DNA from: Cloeon dipterum
Taxonomy: Eukaryota; Arthropoda; Insecta; Ephemeroptera; Baetidae
DNA length: 64,000 nucleotides
Direction: 5' to 3'
Assembly (NCBI RefSeq): GCF_949628265.1
Contig: NC_088786.1
Location: forward strand, 15,128,001-15,192,000
Shown here: positions 14,643 to 27,299 of the stretch, one piece after another
Position numbering within the stretch: position 1 is the first letter of the stretch
Layout: each line of letters starts with the position of its first letter
Position numbers and translations under genes: made by a program
The notes under the pieces: generated by a model
The model's input: only the letters and a program-made list of their open reading frames with translations
Told to the model about the DNA's origin: nothing
Databases searched by the model: none

Positions 14643-16388
14643 GGCGAGAGTGCCGGGTAGAAAAGAGAACCGGACGTGATCTAGCTCAGGCGCGTCTAGC
14701 GAAATAGCAGAAAAATGTGCGCATATTTCAAAGAGAGCCAGCCATGCAAATAAGGTTTAATTTTCTTGCGGCGCGTGCGACGAATGCAAATAGCGGCGTC
14801 CCTTACTTCCGATGCAGGTGAGCGAAAAGGCAAAACAAACAAACGCAGACTCGAGGGTTAATTGTGGGCGGAGATGGCCTAGCAATAATTCACGCTCGAT
14901 GCATTATTTAGCGCGTCGCCAGCGTGGCCGGTGCGACACCCAGGAATTAGACGAACTCACCTTAAGTGCACTCTATCGATTTTCGCCCTCACTTTGCACC
15001 ATTTCAATATTGCCGCGCTACGAGAGGGTGGTCGAGCTCGGCCCAGAGTGACGAGAATAATGCTGAGATATGGGACGCCAAGAGCGGGATTAAATGTCTT
15101 TAGAGGGAGCGGCCGAGCAAAATCCAGGCAGAAACGAGAATTCACCGAAAATCCCTTTCAAAAATTGTTTGGACACATTTAGAATGTCCATTGGAAAATT
15201 CAGAATTCTGCTTTTAAATGAGACCCGGCATATTCTCAACTGTGTGCAGCACTCTTTATATTTAAATAAACTTAAAACAGGTTAAAATGTCAAAAGAAAA
15301 AAGTACGAGGGTTTTGTAGTAGGGGAGGTGAGTGGCGACCTCACTTGTTTTTTTATTGCTTTTTAATCAGCAATCGTTTTCTACAGACGGTGAGATGTTA
15401 TCCTCTGCAGTGTGTTGATTATTCAACTGCAAGTCACTCGGCGAGATATTTTATAACTTTTTACTTTTGATACCTATTTAGAATTTGCAAAAATTATATG
15501 ATAATTAAATAGATACTAATTTTTGAATATTTTAGGACTACTCCCATTAAATATTTGGGGATGGCAAATTAACGATAAAATATACTAAACAACATTTCCC
15601 TTATATATTCAAATGCTGCTTCAGATGTCAAAAAAATGCAAATAATAATATGTTATGCTTTCATTAACTTCAAATGGACAATTTTGTCACACTCATTCAT
15701 GAGTATCACCTTGCAAGTTTAGTTAAATTCTAATATAGAGAACTATCTACAGACTGCAATTATTTTATCTGCCGATAATATAGTGGCGTGAATTTTTCCT
15801 GGCGAATGTCCTGACGAGGCCTGAGGGGCAAAAACTTGCGAGAAATTGATATTATTTTTCTCTTCAATATAAAACTCTTGCCACCCATCTATTTTTTTAA
15901 CATCAGAGAGCAGCCATTTCAAAATGTAGCATCCCTCGAGCGATTTATCTTGCTCATTAGATTAAAAAATATCCCGTTGTGGTATGAAATTGGGTTTCCT
16001 ACGACGAATTTTAAAAATCCTTTTTGTCACTCTTTGGCAGTCCCATTTGGTGAGAATAGCGTCGTGTCCCTTCTTTCACATGCTACTCTTTTCTGCAATT
16101 CAGATCCCGTGGGTAATTCGATTGTTACTCGATTTTATGGAGATTGAACCGCAATGACCGTTTCTTTGGCCGGCCCAATAAAGCGTTGTGGCACACACCG
16201 TGCGCCCGGTCCAAGGGGACGATAAATCAATTAGGCTCGATAACCTGGTTACCTTTTGGCTCACACGCGCAATTTGCATTAATCCTGAAAAACTCGAGCT
16301 CGTTTTTCAGGCTCAAAGACTTTTTGCTTAATTTCATAAAAGCAGCGCGGTCAGACGGCTCGTTTGTTACGCGCGCGCGGCGAAGTGA

Positions 16389-16514
<126 letters not shown>

Positions 16515-17830
16515 CCCTTTTTCCAGTCGAGACGCAACCTGCCATACAATAAAAGTGACGTCTCGCACAGCAGACCCTTGTCAAAGTGACAGCAGCAAAA
16601 CCGCGCTCTGTGAAATACTTTCCTTATTTCCTTTTCTCTGCTCATCCGCACACAGCATATCTCGGCCAAATTTTAAATTATTGCCCCCTGCATGTACTGT
16701 GGATTTCCGCCCCACTTGAAACATGTCACGCTGGAATTTATTTTACGTTTCCATCAAATAATCTGTTGAGCGTGATGCGAAAAACCCTCACACAAAACTC
16801 TCTCTGAGCTCTGCTTTATCCAGTGGAAGTGAGATACTGCCAATAAAATACAAAACACATATATACTTATAAGTAACTCCTTCATATCAGCATAAGTGTG
16901 AGAGAAATATTATTAAAAGATTTTTAAACAATAATTTCATCGATAAATAAATGTAGGGGGATTTTCAATGAAAATAAATCAGCCTTTCCAGTAATAATAA
17001 TTATGATTAAAACGCTATGATTTAGTGGTATTGATTTCATTTTTCAGTTTTTATTGAACCATGAAAAATCAAGCAGTGCATTGTTTATCCATGATTCAAA
17101 CATGTATTTATGATATAAAAAAGATCATGTCAGTCTAGCAAAAATAGTTATAGAACATTGCGTTCCGCATAATCCAGAACCATTTAGCTCGATCTGCTTA
17201 GCTCTACGTATTTTGTACTCGCAAGTGAGAATGGTGCAAAAAGGCCTCAAAATATGGAAAGTGCGCGGTAGAGGAGGGCGTGCTACATGCACGAGATTCG
17301 CATTTCATTATTTTGCGGTGGGTGAGACGCGCGAGTGCTGCGCTGTACACGATTTTCTGCCTCTAAAGGCGTCTCAAAAAGCTGAAAAGAAGAAAAAAAG
17401 CACCGTGAAAGCGAAGGAAGAAAAAACGCGCGCTCTTTTTCATTCGGAGGTCGCACACAAATGGATCTCAAGCCGGCTCGTACATTTCTCAGGCGCATTT
17501 GATGTTTTGCCCGGTGCCAAAGTGAGCTTGCTTTCGCCCGCGGGGGTAGCCTCCCTTAACCCTCAAAGTTGTTGCCTCTTAATAGGCTACAGCTTAATCC
17601 TTTGATCGGGCTGATTTTGTCCTACTAGAAAATTTCAGGGTTTCTCGTGTTTATATTATAAATGAAATCTGTAAAAGAAAAATAAATGAAGTAAGATAAA
17701 ACAATTAGTGAAAAAAATCGAACCAATCAATATGCAGCTATGCACATTTTGTCTTGGTGTGCAACAGTGCCTATATGGCCTATATTTACCTATTTGGACA
17801 TATTATATTTTTATGTATTCCTCTAACACC

Positions 17831-17931
<101 letters not shown>

Positions 17932-20212
17932 AGGTAGGGTCTTATTAAAAAATAAATATAAAGTATTTCTCATTGTATTAGTTTAAAATATCACTAAGTA
18001 TTTTAGCGATGGTTCAATTTGATTTTTGAGTCGGTAAAGAGATAATATTAGTCTCCTGCACAGAAGGAGCGTTTAGCGGCACAATTTGTTTCTTCCCGAG
18101 GTGTATTGGGTTGCTAGATTTTAATGTGTGGTTTTATTAGTCTAGGATTCATTTGGCTTTGTTCTCCTGGGTAAAATCTTCACAAGATGTTTACCAGAGG
18201 CTCTTTATCTAAAAATATATGCATGGTTGATATCAATATAATATATACATCGGATTGTAGTCAATTTAGTTAAAATCACAACCCATATGATTGTTTTACT
18301 TTTTTCATTTTCAAAGCCAAATACATATATAGTATTCGTTTTGTCTTTTTAATTCTTCATTAAAAGTACGGTAGTTTCCTATTTGGTCATATTTATATCA
18401 GCAATACTTTGATTTTAAGTATAAAAAACTAACCAATTTTGAAATTTTGTTACTTTTTATCTACATTCACCCATTCAAGTTGGTAAAAATTTATGTTTTG
18501 CAATTTGTTCGACACACTGATTTAGATTAAATTTAAAATTTCCTGTCAGTTAAAAGATTTTTCCTTTAAAAGTTTACAAATTTGAGAACATTATACTTGA
18601 TTAGTTACACTGAAGAGCCAAACTAAACGACAAACTCCTCCTCCATCAATATCTATTCTGCGTTGGATAATTAACAATAACCACGAGGCTTAGGCCAACA
18701 TTTGCGTAAAATATATTCTGGCTTGGCAATCTGACTTTATTGCCCTTCTTGACGCAAACAAGCACTCGCGCGAACAACACAAAATATATTCCCGATGCAT
18801 CTGCTGTGTTATGTGTGTGCCGAGCGTATCTCTATGCTTTGTCTGCTTTGCGCGACACTCTTGCAATTTTGCAGTGCACGGCAGGAAAGTGATTTGCGGT
18901 CGTATTGTGTGGTCTGCACACAATAATGGCTAATCAGGCCAGCCTGCGGTTGTAAAGAGGCGCCGCTTTGAGCACACTCCCGCTCCCCACAATCAGGCCC
19001 GAGTTGGCGTCGTTTCAGAGCGCATTTCGGTGCACTTGCAGCCACCGCGCGCATACGCCCACACTTCATCAGCCAAAGTGCGCCGCCGAAATCCATTCTC
19101 TCCCGAAATCATGTGTAGAGAGCTGGAATTATAAAGCAGTAGATGAGAAGCCGACTTAGTTCTACATTGGAGGCAAGTTTAACGTTGTGAACGCAAAACG
19201 AATTAGCAGATGCAAACTTTTGCATTTCTTTATTTACCCAAAATCTCGACCGTTGCTGGAACAGAGTCAATTTAAAGAATTTTTTAAGCCATTCATGTTG
19301 CGAAATACCAAAGCTGCTCTGTGCCTTGCTATAACGTCGCGCTTGGAGCGGATAACAACGCACAAGTTTCCGGAGGGAAACAACCAACCCCGTTGCCTCT
19401 GCTGCAAAAGCAGTTTGTTGAAACCCCAGAACAGGAAAGTTAAAGTTAGAATTAAAAGCAGGAAACATTACTTTTGTTTGAAAATTTTACGTCACGGTAC
19501 GATATCATTGAAGTAGTGAAAATGATACAAATGAAGCAGAGACGAGCGTTTGTTTTTTTCTATAATTTGGAAAGTATTGCTTGTACACATATCCCGACGA
19601 GCCTACAAAAGAGGCCAAGTCGGAAAATGGCGCCTTTTTATTATTAAATGGGGAATACTGACTAACCCAAGGATGTAAGTTGTTTGTGAAAGTAGAATCA
19701 GTGCGCAATATTTTTGAGGAAAAATTTTTTATTGGTAGGGTCTTTTGTTTTCAATCTTTTCAATGTACGTCCATTACATATACCTTGCACATGCCGTATC
19801 TTAATACTGATTTTATTGGTCACCATCGGCGAAAGGACTTAATTAAATGTCGAGCCTTCATAATACGTTTTTAAATAATTTAATTGCCATTAAAGGCTAA
19901 TTTATTGACATATTCCATAATTTTTATTAAATTTCCGCAAGATATAATTTATTTGCTTATAGATGCAGTCGTGGTTCTAGTATTTTGAGTTAGGATGCGT
20001 TCAGCGAATTCTACTCCATTTCCTGGAAGCGAAAGACCAGAAAAGCCAATGACACTCGCGTCCCTTTTTTCAATTGCGACAATAAGTTGGGAAAACAAGC
20101 TGAAGAGAGTGCGTGGTGGCAGCGAAACGGAAAAAGCGAGAAGCACGAGAAAGGTTGAACATCACACACGACGAGGTTTCAATTGATAAGCGAAGCGTAC
20201 ACGCGCCCATGG

Positions 20213-20243
<31 letters not shown>
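20213..20243 (+). repeat. short (GA)n repeat
   Basis: About 30 bp of GA dinucleotide in a GC-rich island. Confidence 0.95.
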
Positions 20244-21898
20244 AGCGGGTTTGACATTTAGCATATTGCTCGGCGCCCCGCCTTTGTGCTGCAGCATGTC
20301 TATCCTGGCCGCTGACAGGGGCATCTCAGGGGTAAATATCAAGCACACAAGACACATACGCGGCAAAAAAGTACAAAATATCTTCATCTCACCGGTCGAT
20401 CGCAAATAAATAATGTCGCTGGCATTTTCCTTATATTTGGTTTTCCAATCAAATTTTCTGATAACAGCACCGCTGATATAGCAAACTCGTATCAATCTTG
20501 TACGTACAAAGATTTATGATTAAGATTTTCCTGTGGTTGATAATGGGAGGGAAACAGAAAAACAAGGTTTCATTTTCCATCAGATATCAATAGATAGGGA
20601 TTTTTATTAAAAATATCAAAAAGCAAAACAACACTGCTTTATCTATCATTCTCACAGATCACATTAAATCTGTCACTAAAATAGCAAGCCACTTTGTGTT
20701 GTTCTTCACAATAAGCTGCACATTATTTCTTTCCTCGAACGGGAACTCCAGGAATAGCTCATTAACTTGCCTTGTTCGTAAGCCACACTGTGGATGAGCA
20801 ATACCTAAATTGCATATTGGGTTTGTTCGAGGAATTTGCGGAGAGTGCGTGGAGCCAGTCCTTTGAGGGTCCTAATTGAAATACAGATGTGCGCAATTAC
20901 CTTTTACGAACGTGTTATTCGAGTGCGGCGCGGTAAAAAGGAACGGCAGCAGGGCCATAGTGTGTGCTGCGAAGACGGAAAAGACGGTGACAATGTTGGT
21001 GTCGGGTCAATCGGCCGGAAGAAACACAACTGGCCTCTGCGCTCATCACACCCGCTGGCTGCCACAAAGAGCAAACCGCATTCATGCGCCCCTATCAAAG
21101 TTAAATGGCCGCTTTTCGCAACGCCATATCTGCCGCAACGGGGCCCCCAACCCTAAAGGGGTCAAAACGAATCCACTCCTCGAGTTCGTTGTCAAAGGCG
21201 TTGAGCATGTGGCACAGCTCTTAAAATAGTCTTCGCTTCATTCGATTTAAAAGTTGGACAAAGTAAGTTTTTAAATAAATCATGTTCAACTTTGAAACAT
21301 TCAGTCCATCTGTTTTTTGCTTCATTAGGTGTTTCCGTTCCACACCGCAATAAAAGCCAAAATTTTTTAAAGTCAAACGGAGGGTACGATCATGACTGAA
21401 TTATAATAAAGTAATAATTAAAGTCTCACACAAAACTATTCTACGATGATTAAATAACCAATTAAGTGTCATGCCCATCAAAAATAATTTTGTGTTTTTC
21501 AGAAAGTACGAGGTTTTTAAAAAACTTTTCCGAAAACAAACATATTCGAATTTTTTATTTTATTTTATTTTATTCATCAATCTGAGGAATTTCACCACAT
21601 GAGCAATAATTATAAAAGGTAATTACAGGTTTTATTTGCATGCAGATTTCAATAGTTTTTTATGCAAGCGTCCTCATTCGATTAAAGCTGATTATTTCGT
21701 AAGAAAAATGTGTTTAGTTAAAAATAGTATCAAGGAAGCATGGTAACTTTGAATTGGACGAAATGGACACATAAATTATTCAAACAGACGAGATGGAAGA
21801 ACTTATAGTAAAATCTAAATTAGGCTGAAAATACGCAGGAATATTTTAATTAAAACCATCAAAATGAAATTTTTCGGTTATCTTTTCCTTAAGGAAAT

Positions 21899-22816
21899 TC
21901 ACCCACTTCTCCTATTCGATTTCCTATTCGATTTCCTCTTCGAATTTCCCCTTCGCCTGCTTCTCCTTGAGGGGCTCTTTGATCCATTTCTCCTTGATTT
22001 TTTGCTTTTCCTTTTCTTTGGGTTGTTTCTAGAAATAGCAAATTATTTATGATCTTGTATCGAACACTAACTTTTAATAGCCCCTACTCTGATCCTGAGT
22101 TGCTTTCAGATGGCCCTTTTTCAGGCTCAGCTTTGTTGCTGTTGCTAATTTCCTTCATCTCTGCAAATAATAAAATTTCATAAAATTTTAAATATATTAA
22201 TCAGTATATTTATTTATTTTAATGGACACCATCGGAGTATTATAATCACTATTTAAAAGGAAAATCAGTATAATATAATTACTATTTCCAGTTATTTTCT
22301 CAGATAATGTAATATAAAAAATAGAGATTTTTACTCATCCAAGATTCTGAACATTCTCAGTGATTTTAAATTCCATATTTAATACTGGACGCCATGATTT
22401 TAGGCATCGCTAGCCAGCAAACTGAAGCTATTAGATTTAAAGGCACTTGCCAACTGGGACGAAAATATTTTATTTTAATTTGTAAAAACTAGTTTAGAGT
22501 TATAGCTTTAGACTTATTTTTAATTAGTCCTAAAACCTATTTTACTTCTTACTCTTTTGATACAAACTACGGTGAATGGAAAGCAACACTACTAAATAGT
22601 TACAATACCTTGGTCATCTTCTTTGGGTTGGTTTATCTTCGCGACCGGAACATCAATTTTGAATTCCATGACCTTTCCGATTTGTTTGACATCAGCTGTC
22701 GCCGCAAGGCCATTGTTGTCGGAGTTTGACTCTAGTGGGTTTGATTCCTTTCTTCTGGGCAGAGCATCAATCAGACACAAGTTGCCGATCAAAAGTAAGG
22801 CAATGGTCAGTTTCAT
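21899..22816 (-). CDS. small secreted protein with very basic tail (unrecognised)
   Basis: Three-exon model, 136 aa: 22609-22816, 22088-22160, 21899-22028 (411 nt, phases agree). The start chosen is the second in-frame ATG, because a TATA box at 22857-22862 places transcription start near 22830, downstream of the ATG at 22846. That start gives a textbook signal peptide (MKLTIALLLIGNLCLIDA). The middle is Asn/Ser/Glu-rich and acidic. The last exon encodes about 40 residues rich in Lys, Arg and Ser, with a repeated KSNRKSNRRSG-type run. If the second intron is kept, translation stops at 22084-22086 and the basic tail is lost. The last exon is open in several frames because it is purine-rich, so its frame rests on the splice phase. 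A precursor of a cationic peptide is possible; no family was recognised. Confidence 0.6.
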
Positions 22817-22856
22817 GACTGACACAATTGTGAGCAATTTTTTCATGCTCACCCCG

Positions 22857-22862
22857 CTTATA
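22857..22862 (-). promoter_or_regulatory. TATA box of the basic-tail secreted protein gene
   Basis: TATAAG preceded by TT on the minus strand, 41 bp upstream of the chosen ATG at 22816. Transcription about 30 bp downstream would start near 22832, giving a very short 5' UTR. Confidence 0.6.
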
Positions 22863-22867
22863 AATGT

Positions 22868-23216
22868 GCGAACAAGATTCGTTCACGCCTATACGTAATA
22901 CACTTCCGTACGCTGATTTCGATTGGAAATAGAACGCTAGATAAAAAAACTGATTAAAAAACCGACACCAATATCAAATCGAAAGATTAAAATTGTTACA
23001 ATATCCCTTAAGCTGCCAAACAAAATGCAAAACTTACAGTTGACGATTTAGAAAGCTGAAATTGTGCAGAAGTGCACAAATGCGTTCAATAGAGGCAGAT
23101 GAGAAGCAAAAACTCCACCCGTGTGCTCATTTTGCAGAGGGAAAAATTCGTGGCATCAGCAACACACATACACACGAGCAAAGTTTGCCTGCAGAGAGCT
23201 TCTGTTTTAAACAAGC

Positions 23217-23275
<59 letters not shown>

Positions 23276-26200
23276 AATCCCCCGACTGGGCGTTCGTAAA
23301 TTAAAATTGGGCAGCTGGAACAAAGGCGAGCAGCTGAGTCAGCCAGAATCTCTGAATCTCTTGTGTTACGCGCGCGCATTATAAAAGCAAAAGCCTGCAT
23401 TGTCCGCTTGCCCAAGATAGCCGGCCTATTGATAACAATAATTTTCAGACTCAGCCTTCCCCATCCCGGCAGCAAGCAGCGGCTAATGGAAATTTCCAAT
23501 TAGAAAAATGCCTGCCGCGACACTGGACAATGCACCTGAGGGCTAAGCCATCCAATTCCCCATTGTTGGCCACTTGCCTGCTGGTTCTAAATTGTTTCAA
23601 CCGAATTGAAAATATTCCTCGTTTTCAAATTCACTCTCTTTATTAATTAAATAATCTTGTCAAACCGAAATGAATAAGAAAACCTTTAAGATTTTTGACG
23701 TGAGTAAAAAAATAACGCAGTTAATTATAAAAAGCCGAAAAAGCAAAACAGAAATTTAAGTTTGTTGTGTTCATAATCTTTATAAGTTTGATCTGTCGTG
23801 TGTCAAACAGGCAGATGAAAAAACAAAACATTTTCACCGTTCAATAAAATTCATGCAAAGATATCTCGTTGTTTTCAGTGGAAAGTCTGCATTTGTGAAA
23901 TTAGCACAATTTTCCTTTTTAAACCTTACTAACTACGAGAGTGTTCACATATGTACGTCAGTGACCATTGCAACAGAGAGGAGCGATTGAGAATGGGCGA
24001 GTTGAGTGATCGAGGCCGCGAATAAATCAGTCGTGCTTTGCGCTGGGAGCGAGCGAGAGGAAAAAGCCGAGAGTCGCAAATCGTGCCGGTTTCATTGTAA
24101 ATTATGCTCGTGGCGTTGGGGATAAATTTCGAAAAGTTTTTTGCGTCTACCTGCATTTTGTTTCTAGTTGGCAATAAATTATCCGTAGCTTGAACGAGAT
24201 TCGTGTAAAATATACCAAGCGTTTGATCAATAGTACTGAATTCGTTCGTTTCCTGATCATGAGTTTCTTCCAATTTACTGACGGAATCAAATACTTTGGG
24301 CCAAACATGTTAATCATCTGACGCTTTGGAATTCGAGTTCCCTTCTGTTTATTATTACTGCATTCATTGAATTTATTTGGTTACTGAGCAATTCAGCCAT
24401 GGGGAAGTAAATTAATTTCAAGCAGGGTGCTCTTCCGAATCAAACTTTGGATCAGCTGAAGTCAAGAATGCTGAAACTAACAAGTTTTAAATTGTTTAGT
24501 GAGGAATTACACAGTTTATACCGGTATCATGTTCATAATTCATGAGATCTATGGTCAGCAAAAGCAACCAAGTGAGAGCAGTCAGAGAATTAGAAAATTG
24601 CTTTGTGCATTTGAGGAACAAACAGCACGTTGCCGACAAGTTATCTAGAACTCTTTGCATATTATAGCAAAACAGTAAACCAAAATAACTTCTGTTAAGC
24701 CTAATGCTGCATAAATTAATTAACAAATAAAGGATGAAATTTATTTTAATTATGAAACAGCGTATAAAATGGTTTGTCAAGTTTAAAATAATCCTACTTG
24801 TTATTGCATCTCAGTTCGAATTTTAATAATACCAAGCGTGGTTTATGTTGATAAGTTTGTGTGCGCCACTCCATATTCATTTCATCAGCAAAACGTGCCG
24901 ACTGCGTTTCTGTGTATGTGTGTGTGTCGTCGACGTCGTCGTCGTCACTCTCTGACAATACATATATAACACGCGAGCACGAGCTCACGTCCTACCTATA
25001 CTGAAAGTAATTGTATTCATGAAAATATTTCTCTGTGCACATTCTCTCCCGCGAGGCCTGACAGTTGGATGGATGGTTGGCTCTGCGTACACAGTTTTGT
25101 GCTTCACCCTTTCTTCGTTCGCAGCGCGTCCCAACAGCTTGCCACTGAACAATAAAACGCAACCAGCGGAGTGAGTTTGTTTGTGTGTTGAAATCCAACT
25201 GCGAACCTTTTTTTGAGCAGACACGCACGAACTCGAATTCGCTGACCTGTTGCTGTTTCCTCGCACGAGACCTTCCTCCCGAGAGTTGCAACCCTTTGGG
25301 TGTCTCCACATAATTATGATACACGTTGCTAGTGGGAGCGTGATGAGATTACATAAGTTCTAAATGAGACCAGGCAATGGGGGAATTCCATGGCTTTGGT
25401 GTAATTTTCCATTTTGCTGCGTTATTTTCTAGTTTGATATCTAATAAAAAACCTCATAATTCTATAATCATCAATTGAGATAAAATATTTCTCTTCGTCT
25501 CAATTTCTCCAATTTTTTTAAACTTTTAGACTAAAAGCAGCGTTTGGTCAGCTTTGTTATAATCCATGTATATATAATTCAAACTGATATATGACTGCAA
25601 ATTCCGAGATCCTCTTATTTCCATAACGAGCCCTTCCCCATAAAAGTGTGCCTACATGTTGACAAAAAAAAAACTATTGAACATACTTTTTATTTTATGT
25701 TAATCGAGCGGAAATGTGATATTCCGTGCTGCAAGAGCACTTGAAACTCGAAACCCTACAAAATTGGTAAGTAAAAATATCATAGCGCGGCTACAAAATT
25801 TTGCTGTTTAGCATGATGCTTGGCCTCCCCCAGCATCTATACAGAAGAAATTTATATCATTTTGTATATTTTCCCGGGCGTCGAGTTGCGAGTAGCGACT
25901 AACTAAGAAGCTGCATATAATGCGTTTTATTTGCATTATTGCATTGGGATCGGTTTCTTCCCCGAGGATCAAAGGGGAGCTGATTGGCTCGACGAGAGAG
26001 ACACATTCCTCAGACGAGACAAGACTTTCTCTTTCCCCCTTTTCCTTCTCTCCTGGCCAGGACAAACTTGGCAATTGGATTCTTGTGGTTTGGCGCTGGA
26101 AATTTCGCTGGCCCAACTTTGCGGACGGGCAGAGTGAAATTAAGGGTCGCGTAAATCATCCCCCGGTTCAAAGACGCGCATTTCGACGTTGCCGACTAAT

Positions 26201-26587
26201 TTAGAAACTTTAACGTGTTTCGTGGAGCAGAGCATTGCACACCAGCAGCACTCACACACCAATCGCTTAAGATAAATCGTCTCCGAGGCGCTTTTAACAA
26301 GTGGCAGAAATTTAACCTTGAACCTTAAATTGAAAACCTCGCAAGTCGAAATTCCCTGTGATAGAAATTCCTCACACAAAAAGTGTGCTCAATGGGAGAA
26401 TAAAATTTCTTCACACTTCGTCATTAAAATCCTTTGAACTGCGCCATGGGTAGTATACTTCAAGCAGGTACGCGAATTTTTTTCCTTCTAGAATTATTTC
26501 CGTGATGTTAAGAGCTGTTTTTCATCCTTTGAAAATAGCTTATATAAGAAAGGATGGATTTTTTGTATGAGGAATTTCTATCACAGT
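22868..26587. other. noncoding stretch
   Basis: No gene supported. It contains a (GA)n tract at 23218-23272 and GC-rich islands at about 23050-23560, 23940-24130, 24840-25310 and 25840-26380. The open frames here lack recognisable motifs or convincing splice structure. Confidence 0.5.
23218..23272 (+). repeat. (GA)n microsatellite
   Basis: About 55 bp of uninterrupted GA dinucleotide, roughly 360 bp upstream of the TATA box of the small secreted-protein gene. GA tracts are often GAGA-factor targets in insects, but no function is shown here. Confidence 0.97.
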
Positions 26588-26760
26588 TCAGTTCGATTCT
26601 GGTTGCGGCGTGTCAGGTTCGTTGCTCGCCTCTACGTTTTCAACGATCACTGATTCAAAATTCTCCACAGCTAATACTGTGGCTATTAATTTTGTTTTAG
26701 AGTTAAAGCACTGCTGACCAGGCTTGCTGGGGCCGAAACAGCCGATGTACGGTGCGAGAA
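26588..26760 (-). CDS. possible terminal exon, unknown protein
   Basis: An open frame of about 55 codons ends at a TGA (26588-26590). It has coding-like composition and two Cys (GCFGPSKPGQQC), followed by an acidic Asn/Glu/Pro-rich tail. A plausible acceptor lies inside it (CGGCCCCAG before 26723). I could not find an upstream exon in matching phase, nor a canonical polyadenylation signal close by. It could be the end of another small secreted protein or chance. Confidence 0.25.
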
Positions 26761-27118
26761 CGGGTGATTGTGATAATATACTAATTATATTTTACAATAT
26801 TTAAATTTTGTCGGCCTTCCATACCTATCTGCTTACTTGTGGGAGAAGCCATTGCAAAATCATTTCAAATTAAAAGTATTCCTTCTTCTACTATTTTCAC
26901 TACTAAAAAATCTTAAAATTGCGGTGAATATTTTGACCAACATAAGCAAGATGATGTAGTTTTTAGGAAAATATCGTCTTTGTCACCGCAATTTAATCTC
27001 GATTTTATCATCTAATTCAGATTTCAGATATTCTTTTATTTTGTTAAGCAAAATATTTACAGGGGTACGTGGCTCTTAAAATACGTCAGGTGTAGCCTTT
27101 TTGGCCTGTTAATCATAA

Positions 27119-27218
27119 TCACAGACAGAAAAATTCGTCCAGGTCATAGAATTGGTGGTGCAAAACCAGCTGCTTGACATTGCTATCATCAATTAAGATA
27201 AGTTGATCAGGAGGAATT
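27119..27218 (-). CDS. possible terminal exon, unknown protein
   Basis: A pyrimidine-rich acceptor (TTTGCTTTCCATATCCAAG) is followed by 33 open codons ending in FYDLDEFFCL and a TGA. An AATAAA on the same strand lies about 80 bp downstream (27035-27040). No ATG or matching upstream exon was found, and no family was recognised. Confidence 0.25.
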
Positions 27219-27299
27219 CTTGGATATGGAAAGCAAATGCGAAGAGGCAAAAAGTAAAAAACCAATAGGCTTCTAGTCTGTAACACATGTTTTTGCAAT

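Noticed and set aside
17213-17605. 130-codon frame rich in Lys
   Set aside because: No family resemblance, no signal or splice structure; sits in a GC-rich noncoding island.
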